The notes under the pieces: generated by a model
What the model was told of the DNA's origin: nothing
The model's input: the letters and a program-made list of their open reading frames with translations, nothing else
Database searches by the model: none
NCBI GenBank assembly: GCA_949291365.1
Contig: CASEVJ010000003.1
Location: forward strand, 62,001-126,000
Length of the DNA: 64,000 nucleotides
DNA from: an uncultured bacterium
GTDB lineage: Bacteria; Elusimicrobiota; Elusimicrobia; Elusimicrobiales; Elusimicrobiaceae
Direction: 5' to 3'
Translations under genes and position numbers: made by a program
Shown here: piece by piece, positions 50,297-58,619 of the stretch
How positions within the stretch are numbered: the stretch's first letter is position 1
Layout of the letters: each line of letters starts with the position of its first letter

Positions 50297-51937
50297 TTAT
50301 GCTTTAAAAGTTTCTCTGAGTTTGGCAGACACCAAGTCTTCGTCCTCAATCAAACCGGTCATTTTTTCTTCAATGCCGATTAAGTTGACGCCGGCGGACA
50401 AGTCTTGCGCAGAGGCGGCGCCTACGCCCAAGATGAGCTTCATGCCTTCGGTGGCAATCTTAAATGCGCTCAAGCGCGCATTGACGCGCGACATAATCTT
50501 AAGCGTGTTCAAGTCAAAGCGGCTGCCTTCGGTCACACGGCCTTCGGCGCATTCACGCGCGAAAACAGCGGCCACTTCGGCTTCGCTGATCAAATCGCCC
50601 AACATAAATGTAATATATTGGTGGCGCGTGAGTTTCTGCGCGCGGCAGTCTTCCAGCACGCGGGCCAAAGCACGGAAGCCCAAAGCCACACTGTCGGCGC
50701 CCACATCGGGGTGCTGGGCGTGAATGGCTTCAAACTCTTCTGCCTGTTTAATGTAATACTGACCGCGGGTCTTGAGGTGTTCCTGCCAGCGTCCGCGGAA
50801 GATGGTCATCTCCAGCACTTCGCTGGTGCCTTCGTAAATGCAGGTAATTTTGACGTCGCGTTTGATTTTCTCCACCGCAAATTCTTTGGTATAGCCAAAA
50901 CCGCCCATGGCCTGGATAGCGTCTTCAGCGGCTTTGTTGCCTGATTCGGTGGCATAAAGTTTGGCAATAGCGCCTTCGGTAGCCAAGCCGTGATTGTTGA
51001 CTTCCAGCTGTTTAGCCGTCCAGTCAATATAGGCGCGGGCCGCTTCAAAGCGCACATAATGCGGGGTAATCAGCTTGAGCATAAAACCCTGCTTCTGCGC
51101 CAGCGGGCCGCCGGCCTGAATGCGCTGCTGGGCATAGATTAAAGCGGTTTCTACCGCTTCTTCGCCGCCGCCCAAACCGAAGGCCGCCACCATTAAGCGC
51201 GTATAGCCGAATACGGCCTGCGCCTGCAGGAAGCCTTTGCCTTCTTCTAAACCAATTAAATTTTCTGCCGGCACATACACTTCATCAAAGGCCAAACCGG
51301 CGGTATTGGACAAGCGAATGCCGTGTTTGTCTTCGTGTGCGTCCTGCGTAAAGCCGGGGGTGCCTTTTTCCACGATAAACCAGCTCGGGCCGCCCGGGGC
51401 CAGTGCCAGCACCGTGTAAATATCGGCTACGCCGCCGTTGGAAATCCACATTTTGCTGCCGGTAATTTTGTAGCCGACGATTTTGCCGTCCTTTTCCACC
51501 CGGTCGGCACGCGTGCGCAAAGACACCAGGTCAGAGCCGGCGTCCGCTTCCGTGGCGCCGTAAGCGACCAGCTTGTTTTCGTGCGCAATTTTTTGGAACC
51601 ATTTGGCTTTTTGCTCCGGGGTACCGCCTACGTTAATCGGGTCGCTGCCCAAGAAAGTGGCAAATACGCCGGTGGCAATGCCCAAGTCTATGCGGGCCAG
51701 CTGTTCACACACGCGGTAAATTTCCGTGGTCTGCCCGCCGAGGCCGCCGTACTCTTCCGGAATAAGCAAAAGATGCACGCCCAGCACGTCATGGTCGTAC
51801 ATCTCTTTTAAAATATCTAGGGGAATTTCGTTCTTCGCGTCATGCTGACGAATGAACTCATGGGAAATCCTGTTCTTGGCATATTGCTTCAAACTGTCCA
51901 ACATCAGGTTCCTGGTAGTCAGGTCATTTTTTGCCAT
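50297..51937 (-). CDS. Acyl-CoA dehydrogenase with long C-terminal extension
   Basis: A 546-residue flavoenzyme. The first 390 residues are a standard acyl-CoA dehydrogenase: LLIPEEYGGLG, ATEADAGSDLVSLRTRA, KMWISNGGVADIYTVLALA, and IQAMGGFGYTKEFAVEKIKRDVKITCIYEGTSEV with the catalytic Glu region. About 150 further residues form a helical C-terminal domain absent from the typical 380-residue enzyme. GGAGAT precedes the ATG at 51937. It is first in an acd-etfB-etfA operon, so it probably reduces or oxidises an acyl-CoA through this Etf. The acyl-CoA substrate is unknown. Confidence 0.93.
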   Translation of the reverse strand: MAKNDLTTRNLMLDSLKQYAKNRISHEFIRQHDAKNEIPLDILKEMYDHDVLGVHLLLIPEEYGGLGGQTTEIYRVCEQLARIDLGIATGVFATFLGSDPINVGGTPEQKAKWFQKIAHENKLVAYGATEADAGSDLVSLRTRADRVEKDGKIVGYKITGSKMWISNGGVADIYTVLALAPGGPSWFIVEKGTPGFTQDAHEDKHGIRLSNTAGLAFDEVYVPAENLIGLEEGKGFLQAQAVFGYTRLMVAAFGLGGGEEAVETALIYAQQRIQAGGPLAQKQGFMLKLITPHYVRFEAARAYIDWTAKQLEVNNHGLATEGAIAKLYATESGNKAAEDAIQAMGGFGYTKEFAVEKIKRDVKITCIYEGTSEVLEMTIFRGRWQEHLKTRGQYYIKQAEEFEAIHAQHPDVGADSVALGFRALARVLEDCRAQKLTRHQYITFMLGDLISEAEVAAVFARECAEGRVTEGSRFDLNTLKIMSRVNARLSAFKIATEGMKLILGVGAASAQDLSAGVNLIGIEEKMTGLIEDEDLVSAKLRETFKA

Positions 51938-52050
51938 GGGGTATATCTCCATTACAATATATATAAAGTAATGATACCATTTTCCGGGGCAGCGGGGCAA
52001 AGCGGATTTCCCCTCCGGACGCTGCCCCGCCAAATACGGCTGATATTTGC

Positions 52051-52062
52051 TAAAATGAATGT
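52051..52062 (+). promoter_or_regulatory. -10 element, leaderless start of cdsA
   Basis: TGC-TAAAAT (hexamer 52051-52056, extended -10), six bases, then the ATG at 52063. Confidence 0.65.
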
Positions 52063-52881
52063 ATGCTACTTCCCCGTATTTTAACCGCCGTCATCGGCGT
52101 ACCTGTTATTTTAGCCGCCATTCACTTCGGCGGCGTGATTTACATGGCCTTTACGGCCTGTGTCATCTTGCTGTGTTTGTATGAATACGGCCTGGTGCTG
52201 ACCGCCGGTAAAAAACCGGTACATATGCTTTCGCTCATGTTTTTTGGGCTGCTGATGGCGGTAGTGGCTGTGTTGGGCCGGGCCCAGCTGCCCGCCCTGG
52301 AATTGCCGGATAATTTGTATCCTTTTTCTATCAGTGTTGTTATTTTCGGCGTGCTTTTTGTAGAAGTATTAACGCCGCGCCGCAGCTGGGAGCGTGTAGC
52401 CAATACCTTTACGGGCATTTTCTTAATCCCTTGGTCTTTGGCACACCTCATTAATATACGCGATATTGCCCAATACGGCGAATATCTGACGCTGTTTATG
52501 ATTATCACCGTATGGGTATGCGATACGGGGGCCTATTTTACGGGCCGCTTTTTAGGCAAACATAAACTCAATCAGGAAGTCAGCCCCAAGAAAACCTGGG
52601 AAGGCGCCATTGGCGGTACGTTGCTGGCGGTGGGCGGGGCTCTGCTGATGAGACATCTGTTTTTGCCCACTTATTTAACCGTGATGCAAGCCATTTGGCT
52701 GGGGCTGTTGGTGGCGGTGGTGGGGCAGGTATCCGACCTGGCCGAATCCGTCATCAAACGCAGCACCGGGGTAAAAGATTCTTCCCACCTGCTGCCCGGA
52801 CACGGCGGTTTTTTAGACCGGTTTGATTCTTACTTGCTGTTGGCGCCCGTATTTTACTATGTAGTCCTGTATACCTTATGA
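52063..52881 (+). CDS. cdsA: Phosphatidate cytidylyltransferase
   Basis: A 272-residue membrane enzyme with about eight helices that makes CDP-diacylglycerol from phosphatidic acid and CTP. The signature is near the C-terminus: SDLAESVIKRSTGVKDSSHLLPGHGGFLDRFDS. DTGAYFTGRFLGKHKLNQEVSPKKTWEGAIGG precedes it. It is first of cdsA-dxr-rseP-ispG. In many bacteria frr and uppS lie just before; here they do not, and the gene begins directly behind its own -10. Confidence 0.96.
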   Translation: MLLPRILTAVIGVPVILAAIHFGGVIYMAFTACVILLCLYEYGLVLTAGKKPVHMLSLMFFGLLMAVVAVLGRAQLPALELPDNLYPFSISVVIFGVLFVEVLTPRRSWERVANTFTGIFLIPWSLAHLINIRDIAQYGEYLTLFMIITVWVCDTGAYFTGRFLGKHKLNQEVSPKKTWEGAIGGTLLAVGGALLMRHLFLPTYLTVMQAIWLGLLVAVVGQVSDLAESVIKRSTGVKDSSHLLPGHGGFLDRFDSYLLLAPVFYYVVLYTL

Positions 52882-54074
52882 AAAATATCATTGTGTTGGG
52901 TTCTACCGGCTCTATCGGCACCTCTGCGCTGGACGTTATCGGGCGGCTGGGGCCGCAGTACCGCGTGCTTGGCATGAGCGCCAACCGCAATACTGAGCTT
53001 TTTATTAAGCAAGTGCACACCTTTAAGCCGCGCTTTGCCGCCGTGTTAGACGCCGCCAGCTATGAAATTTTAAAAACCCAAATGCCCCGGGGCACCCAGC
53101 TGCTGCCGCCGGACATGGACAGCTTGACTTTTCTGGCGTCACTGCCTTCGGCGCATTTAATCATCAACGGGCTGGTGGGAGCAGTTGGCTTTCAGCCGCT
53201 TATTGCCGCCATTAAAGCAGGCAAAACTATTGCTTTAGCCAACAAAGAGCCCATGGTCATGGCCGGCCAGACCGTCATGCAGGAATGTAGACGCTGGAAA
53301 GCAACCATTATCCCGGTGGACAGTGAGCCCTCTGCCATCTTCCAATGCATGGAAGAAACCGATGCCAACAACTACGACCGCGCCAATGAATCTATCTCTC
53401 GCGTATTTTTGACCGCTTCCGGCGGGCCGTTTGCCCAGCGCAAAAAGGCGCTCTCCACGGTTACTCCGGCTGAAGCGCTTAATCACCCGCGCTGGAAAAT
53501 GGGCAAAAAAATTACCATTGATTCTGCAACGCTGATGAACAAGGGCTTTGAAGCCATTGAAATCATGAATTTGTTTTCACTTCCGCAGGAAAAGGTGCAA
53601 ATCGTCATTCATCCGCAGTCATTAATTCATTCCGCGGTAGAATATGTGGACGGGGCTATCTTGGCGGAAATGAGCGAGCCGGACATGCGCATTCCCATTC
53701 AATACGCCATTACCTATCCCAAGCGTATGCCCAGCCCGGTCAAACCGCTTAATCTGTTCCAGGCGCAAAAGCTGGAATTTTTTGAGCCGGACTTTGACCG
53801 CTTCCCCTGCCTGGAGCTGGCATTGGCGGCACAGGCCAAGGGCAGCATTTTCCCGGCTGTGTTAAGTGCGGCCGATGAGGTGGCGGTGGACGCGTTTTTA
53901 AAGGAGCGCATCAAATTTACCGACATTCCCAAACTCATTTACAGCGTGCTCAAAGAAACCTATGGCCGCGCCGGACGCGTCACGCTTAACCAAGCGGCCG
54001 AAGCCGACGCCTGGGCGCGTGAAAAAGCCCTGGTAAACCTGGCGGAAAAGAAATACAAAAAAGTCATTTTATAA
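52878..54074 (+). CDS. dxr: 1-deoxy-D-xylulose-5-phosphate reductoisomerase
   Basis: A 398-residue NADPH enzyme, the second step of the MEP isoprenoid pathway. GSTGSIGTSALDVI is the nucleotide-binding loop, PVDSEPSAIFQCME and TASGGPF the metal and substrate parts, and HPQSLIHSAVEYVDG the C-terminal signature. Length is normal. It overlaps cdsA by four bases (ATGA). ispG of the same pathway is two genes on. Confidence 0.97.
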   Translation: MKNIIVLGSTGSIGTSALDVIGRLGPQYRVLGMSANRNTELFIKQVHTFKPRFAAVLDAASYEILKTQMPRGTQLLPPDMDSLTFLASLPSAHLIINGLVGAVGFQPLIAAIKAGKTIALANKEPMVMAGQTVMQECRRWKATIIPVDSEPSAIFQCMEETDANNYDRANESISRVFLTASGGPFAQRKKALSTVTPAEALNHPRWKMGKKITIDSATLMNKGFEAIEIMNLFSLPQEKVQIVIHPQSLIHSAVEYVDGAILAEMSEPDMRIPIQYAITYPKRMPSPVKPLNLFQAQKLEFFEPDFDRFPCLELALAAQAKGSIFPAVLSAADEVAVDAFLKERIKFTDIPKLIYSVLKETYGRAGRVTLNQAAEADAWAREKALVNLAEKKYKKVIL

Positions 54075-54083
54075 GGGGTAATT

Positions 54084-55226
54084 ATGTTATTGTCCATTGT
54101 TGCTGTAATTGTAGTGCTCAGCCCGATTGTGATTATTCACGAGTTTGGGCATTTTATTGCCTGCCGTTTAACTGGCATAGGGGTAAAGGAATTTTCTTTC
54201 GGTTTTGGCAAAATACTGTGGCACAAGAAATCCTCCAAAGGCACCGACTTCCAAATCCGCGCCATTCCCTTTGGCGGCTTTGTAGAGCCCGAAGGGCAAA
54301 TGTTCCAGGAAGATGACGCCAAAGAAGCCCCCAACCCCAGTGAATTTGCCGCCAAAAAATGGTATGCCAAGTTTTTTATGGTGGTTAACGGGGCCTTGTT
54401 TAACTATATACTGGCGGCTGTTATCTTTACCGGGCTGATTTATGTAAAAGGCATGCCGGAAACAGACCCTACCCTGCTGCCCGCACAAATTGGCACCGTC
54501 GTGCAAGACTATCCGGCCGATAAAGTAAAATTACAGCCAGAAGACATTATCCTCTCTATCAACGGGCAGCCCACCGCCAACTGGCAGGAGCTCACCCAAG
54601 CCATTCAAGAGCGAAAAGGGGACTTGGCTTTAGAGGTGCAGCGGGGAGAAGAAACCCTGTCCGTCACCGTCAAAGACAGCGACTTTTTAGCCGACAAACC
54701 CACCCTCTTGGGCATTGCCGTTTATCCGCAAATGAAAAAAGTGGGCTTTTGGGCTTCAGCCGGGCTGGGCATATACCAGTGCTGGTACTGGACAAAATTT
54801 TCTTTGCAGTCCATCTGGCAAAGCATTTCCCATAAAAAAGCCCCGGAAGTAGCCGGCCCTATCGGCATTGTTAACATTATCCACCAGTCTGTGCACCGCA
54901 GCTTGCTGGATTTTATATTCTTAATTGGCATGCTTTCGCTGGCGGTAGGCATGTTTAACCTCTTTCCCATTCCCATATTGGACGGCGGCTATGCGCTGGT
55001 ATATCTGTGGGAAGGGCTGACGGGCAAACTCCCCTCCACCAAAAACATTATGCGTGCTGCCAATGTGGGATTTTACTTATTAATGCTGCTGGTGGTGTAC
55101 GCTTCGTACTCGGATATTAAACGTATTTTCTTTAAACCCAAAACCGCCGTCGCCGCCACGCAAACCGCCGGTGAAACGGCACAACAGACGCAGACGGACA
55201 AACCCGCCGCGCAAGAAGGCAACTAA
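54084..55226 (+). CDS. rseP: RseP-type intramembrane metalloprotease (M50)
   Basis: A 380-residue site-2 protease. HEFGHFIAC in the first membrane segment binds zinc, one PDZ domain lies at about 130-215 (DKVKLQPEDIILSINGQPT), and NLFPIPILDGGYAL is the second motif. By family it cuts membrane-bound anti-sigma factors or signal peptides. No anti-sigma gene is nearby. About 35 polar residues follow the last membrane segment. Its TAA overlaps the ispG ATG by one base. Confidence 0.96.
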   Translation: MLLSIVAVIVVLSPIVIIHEFGHFIACRLTGIGVKEFSFGFGKILWHKKSSKGTDFQIRAIPFGGFVEPEGQMFQEDDAKEAPNPSEFAAKKWYAKFFMVVNGALFNYILAAVIFTGLIYVKGMPETDPTLLPAQIGTVVQDYPADKVKLQPEDIILSINGQPTANWQELTQAIQERKGDLALEVQRGEETLSVTVKDSDFLADKPTLLGIAVYPQMKKVGFWASAGLGIYQCWYWTKFSLQSIWQSISHKKAPEVAGPIGIVNIIHQSVHRSLLDFIFLIGMLSLAVGMFNLFPIPILDGGYALVYLWEGLTGKLPSTKNIMRAANVGFYLLMLLVVYASYSDIKRIFFKPKTAVAATQTAGETAQQTQTDKPAAQEGN

Positions 55227-56311
55227 TGTATAAAACCAGACAAGTCCAAGTAGGCCCCTATACCCTTGGCACCGGTAACCCGGTGCGCGTGCAGAGTATG
55301 TGTAACACCGACACCCGCGACGCCGCCGCCACCGCCGCGCAAATCAACGCGCTGGAAAACGCCGGCTGCGAAATCAACCGCGTCGCCGTGCCGGATATGC
55401 AGGCCGCGCTGGCGTTGGGCGAAATCAAAAAGCGCATTCACAGCCCTTTAGTGGCAGACATTCATTTTGACTATAAATTGGCGTTGGAAGCCGTCAAACA
55501 AGGCGTAGATAAGGTACGCATTAACCCCGGCAACATCGGCGCAATAGAAAACACCAAAGAAGTGGTCAAGGCCTGCGCAGACCATGGCGTAGCCATACGC
55601 ATTGGGGTCAATGCCGGCTCGGTCAAGTATTTAAAAAGCGTAGCCGGGCAGGTGGATTTGACCGATGACAAATGGGCGCAGGTCATGGTGCAGGAAGCGC
55701 TGGAACAGGCCAATATTTTGGAGCAATTAAACTTTAAAAATGTGGTCGTTTCTTTAAAATCGGACGATTTTGCCCGCACTTTAAAAGCCAACGAGCTTTT
55801 TGCCTCCCAGAGCGACATTCCGCTGCACATCGGCTTGACCGAGGCAGGCAGCTTTTTAAGCGGTACGGTCAAAAGCGCCATTGCGCTGGGCACTCTTTTG
55901 CAAAAGGGCATTGGCGCCACGATACGCGTATCGCTGACGGAAGACCCGGCCCTGCAGGTGCGCGCCGCCTATGAGATTTTAAAAGCCCTGCACTTGCGCC
56001 AGTACGGGCCCAATTTGATTTCCTGCCCCACCTGCGGACGTACGCAAGTGGATGTAGCTGGCACCGTGCGGGAACTGGAAAAACGCATTTACGCAAACAA
56101 AGAACTTTTGCGCAAAGCCACCGGGCTTAAAATAGCCGTTATGGGCTGTATTGTCAACGGCCCCGGCGAAGCGCGCGACGCCGACTTTGGTATAGCCGGC
56201 GGCAAAGGCGAAGGCCTGTATTTTGAAAAGGGCCAGACGATGTTTAAACTGCCCCAGGAAAAATGGGTAGATTTTTTAATTGAAAAAATAAACGAGTTTG
56301 GCAACAAATAG
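55226..56311 (+). CDS. ispG: 4-hydroxy-3-methylbut-2-enyl-diphosphate synthase
   Basis: A 361-residue 4Fe-4S enzyme of the MEP pathway. VQSMCNTDTRDAAAT at the start, DIHFDYKLAL, and the cluster cysteines in CPTCGRTQVD and GCIVNGPGEARDADFGIAGG are conserved. It is the short single-insert bacterial type. Its start overlaps the rseP stop. proS follows after 60 bp with its own ribosome binding site. Confidence 0.97.
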   Translation: MYKTRQVQVGPYTLGTGNPVRVQSMCNTDTRDAAATAAQINALENAGCEINRVAVPDMQAALALGEIKKRIHSPLVADIHFDYKLALEAVKQGVDKVRINPGNIGAIENTKEVVKACADHGVAIRIGVNAGSVKYLKSVAGQVDLTDDKWAQVMVQEALEQANILEQLNFKNVVVSLKSDDFARTLKANELFASQSDIPLHIGLTEAGSFLSGTVKSAIALGTLLQKGIGATIRVSLTEDPALQVRAAYEILKALHLRQYGPNLISCPTCGRTQVDVAGTVRELEKRIYANKELLRKATGLKIAVMGCIVNGPGEARDADFGIAGGKGEGLYFEKGQTMFKLPQEKWVDFLIEKINEFGNK

Positions 56312-56371
56312 CCCTTCCCCCGGCCCTGTATCAGCCGCGGAGCAAGCGCTGTGCCGCTCAAAGGAATGAAA

Positions 56372-58090
56372 ATGAAATTATCCAATTACTATATACCTAC
56401 TTTAAAAGAAGCCCCCAAAGACGCAGACAATCTGTCGGCCAAACTGATGATACGCGCCGGGCTTATCCGCAAGCTGGGCAGCGGGCTGTATGAATGGCTG
56501 CCGCTGGGCTTAAAAGTACTTAAAAAAGTAGAAAACATCGTGCGCGAAGAAATGGATCGTGCCGGCGCGTGCGAAGTGTGGCTGCCGGTGGTGCAGCCCC
56601 AGGAATTATGGGAAGAAACGGGCCGCTGGGAACATTTTGGCGCCCAGCTGCTGAAAATAGAAGACCGCAAAAAAGCGGGATTTTGTTTTTCCCCCACCGC
56701 CGAAGAAGTGATGACAGACCTGGCCCGCAAGGATATCTCTTCTTATAAACAGCTGCCGGTATGCCTCTATCAGTTCGGCACCAAATTCCGCGATGAAATC
56801 CGCCCCCGCTTTGGCGTTATGCGCGCGCGCGAATTTTATATGAAAGACGCCTACTCTTTTTGCGCTACCGATGAGCAAGCCACTGGCTGGTACCAGCGCA
56901 TGTATGACGCCTACACCCGGGTATTTACGCGCTGCGGCTTTAAATTTAAAGCCGTAGAGGCAGACACCGGCGCTATCGGCGGCAATTTCTCGCATGAGTT
57001 TATGGTATTGGCAGACAACGGCGAAGACGCTATTGCCGACTGCCCCGCCTGCGGCTACGCCGCTAATACGGAAAAAGCCGCCATCAAAGCGCCTGTATTT
57101 ACCATAAACGAAGCCGACTTTAAACCCATGGAAAAACGACCCACGCCCAAGGCCTACACCGTAGAGGACGTGGCCAACATGTTAAACGTGGGCACGGACA
57201 AGCTGATTAAACTGCTGGTATTTACTGCAGACGGGGAGCCGGTAGTGGCCTTGGTACGCGGCGACCACGCACTTAATGAACCCAAACTGCGCGCCCTGCT
57301 TAAATGCACCGAGCTGGAAAAAGCCAGCGAAGAAGTGTACACGCAGGTTACGGGCTCGCCGGTGGGTTTTGCCGGGCCGCAGGGCTTAAAAGCCAAAAAC
57401 CCCAAAATCAAGATTTTGGCAGACAATTACATCAAAGGCGTGGTCAACGGCGTAGCCGGCGGCAACGAAACCGACGTGCACGTCATCAACGTCAACCCCT
57501 CGCGCGACATTGAGGTGGACGCTTACTGCGACCTCAAAATCGCCTCTGAAGGGGACTGCTGCGCCAAATGCGGCGCCAAGTTTAATTTTACCCGCGGCAT
57601 AGAAGTGGGCCACATTTTCAAACTGGGCACCAAATATTCCGCGGCGATGAAAGCCGAATTTTTAGACGAGAAACAAAAGGCCAACCCGTTTATTATGGGC
57701 TGTTACGGTATTGGCATCAGCCGCGTAGTGGCGGCCGCCATTGAGCAAAGCCACGACGACAACGGCATTATCTGGCCGCAGCCCATTGCCCCGTTTGACG
57801 TGTCTTTAATCGCCATTGATTACGACACCAATCCTGACGTGAAAAAAGCCGCCGACGAACTATGCGCCAAGCTGGAAGCGGCGGGGCTGACCGTGCTGAT
57901 GGACAATAGAGACGAACGCCCGGGCGTCAAGTTTAAAGACGCCGACCTAATTGGCTTGCCGCATCGTATCGTCATCAGCAGCCGCACGATTAAAGACGGG
58001 CAATTTGAATACAAACGCCGCGCCGACAAAGACGCCGTACGCAAAGACCTCTCCGCGGCTGATGCGTTTATGGCAGAATTGAAAAAATAA
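56372..58090 (+). CDS. proS: Proline--tRNA ligase, bacterial type
   Basis: A 572-residue class II synthetase. The bacterial INS editing domain sits at about 225-395 between catalytic motifs 2 and 3 (motif 2 TKFRDEIRPRFGVMRAREFYMKDAYSF, motif 3 GCYGIGISRVVAAAIEQ), with the anticodon-binding domain at the end. The ATG at 56372 has AAAGGA six bases upstream; ATGs at 56351 and 56366 are too early. It closes the cdsA-proS set and is followed by a terminator. Confidence 0.96.
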   Translation: MKLSNYYIPTLKEAPKDADNLSAKLMIRAGLIRKLGSGLYEWLPLGLKVLKKVENIVREEMDRAGACEVWLPVVQPQELWEETGRWEHFGAQLLKIEDRKKAGFCFSPTAEEVMTDLARKDISSYKQLPVCLYQFGTKFRDEIRPRFGVMRAREFYMKDAYSFCATDEQATGWYQRMYDAYTRVFTRCGFKFKAVEADTGAIGGNFSHEFMVLADNGEDAIADCPACGYAANTEKAAIKAPVFTINEADFKPMEKRPTPKAYTVEDVANMLNVGTDKLIKLLVFTADGEPVVALVRGDHALNEPKLRALLKCTELEKASEEVYTQVTGSPVGFAGPQGLKAKNPKIKILADNYIKGVVNGVAGGNETDVHVINVNPSRDIEVDAYCDLKIASEGDCCAKCGAKFNFTRGIEVGHIFKLGTKYSAAMKAEFLDEKQKANPFIMGCYGIGISRVVAAAIEQSHDDNGIIWPQPIAPFDVSLIAIDYDTNPDVKKAADELCAKLEAAGLTVLMDNRDERPGVKFKDADLIGLPHRIVISSRTIKDGQFEYKRRADKDAVRKDLSAADAFMAELKK

Positions 58091-58096
58091 CACGCT

Positions 58097-58126
58097 CAAA
58101 AGCCGGCCTTATTCGGCCGGCTTTTT
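58097..58126 (+). terminator. Terminator after proS
   Basis: AAAAGCCGGCC/GGCCGGCTTTT stem with a seven-base loop and T run, about 7 bp after the proS stop. Confidence 0.88.
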
Positions 58127-58309
58127 ATCTCCAATGGGAAACGCCGCCCACACGACCGGGTTTCCGGCCATTGGCCTGCAAGCCAAGTTCAGCCAGGGCC
58201 TTTACCCCAACTGGCGGGAGCCGCGACAAGATGTCCCACAAAAAGCGGAAAGTTTTATATAATATATATACTGATTTTTTGCTGGTAACAGAAGGTGGTG
58301 AAAAAGTTA

Positions 58310-58504
58310 ATGGTTTTTGTGAAAGTCAGAGACGCTGAACACCTGGAAGAAGCGCTCAAACGCTTCAAACGCGAATGCGAAAAAAATGGAATTCTCAAGG
58401 AAATCAAACGCCGCGAGACCTACATGCCGCCCAGCGTGAAGCGCAAAATCAAATCGCAGGAAGCGCAAAGACGCGCCCGCCGCACCAAACGCCGGCGCTA
58501 TTAA
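58310..58504 (+). CDS. rpsU: Ribosomal protein bS21
   Basis: A 64-residue basic 30S protein (MVFVKVRDAEHLEEALKRFK, then a Lys/Arg-rich tail ending RRARRTKRRRY). The ATG at 58310 matches the family start and has GGTGGTG nine bases upstream; a GTG at 58295 would add five residues and is possible. It heads the classic rpsU-dnaG-rpoD macromolecular synthesis operon. A TATAAT-type region lies near 58258. Confidence 0.92.
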   Translation: MVFVKVRDAEHLEEALKRFKRECEKNGILKEIKRRETYMPPSVKRKIKSQEAQRRARRTKRRRY

Positions 58505-58619
58505 TACAAGCAGTTTTTCAGGCAATAGTCCACGGGGAACCGGGGGCTATTGCCTTCTTTGCTCTGCGCGCGCGGGCGCATACGCGCGTACGGGATACCG
58601 ACGGTAAAATGGATACCTT

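Noticed and set aside
58505..58619. Separate small gene between rpsU and dnaG
   Set aside because: Only short frames without start signals; the spacer more likely holds the dnaG start region.
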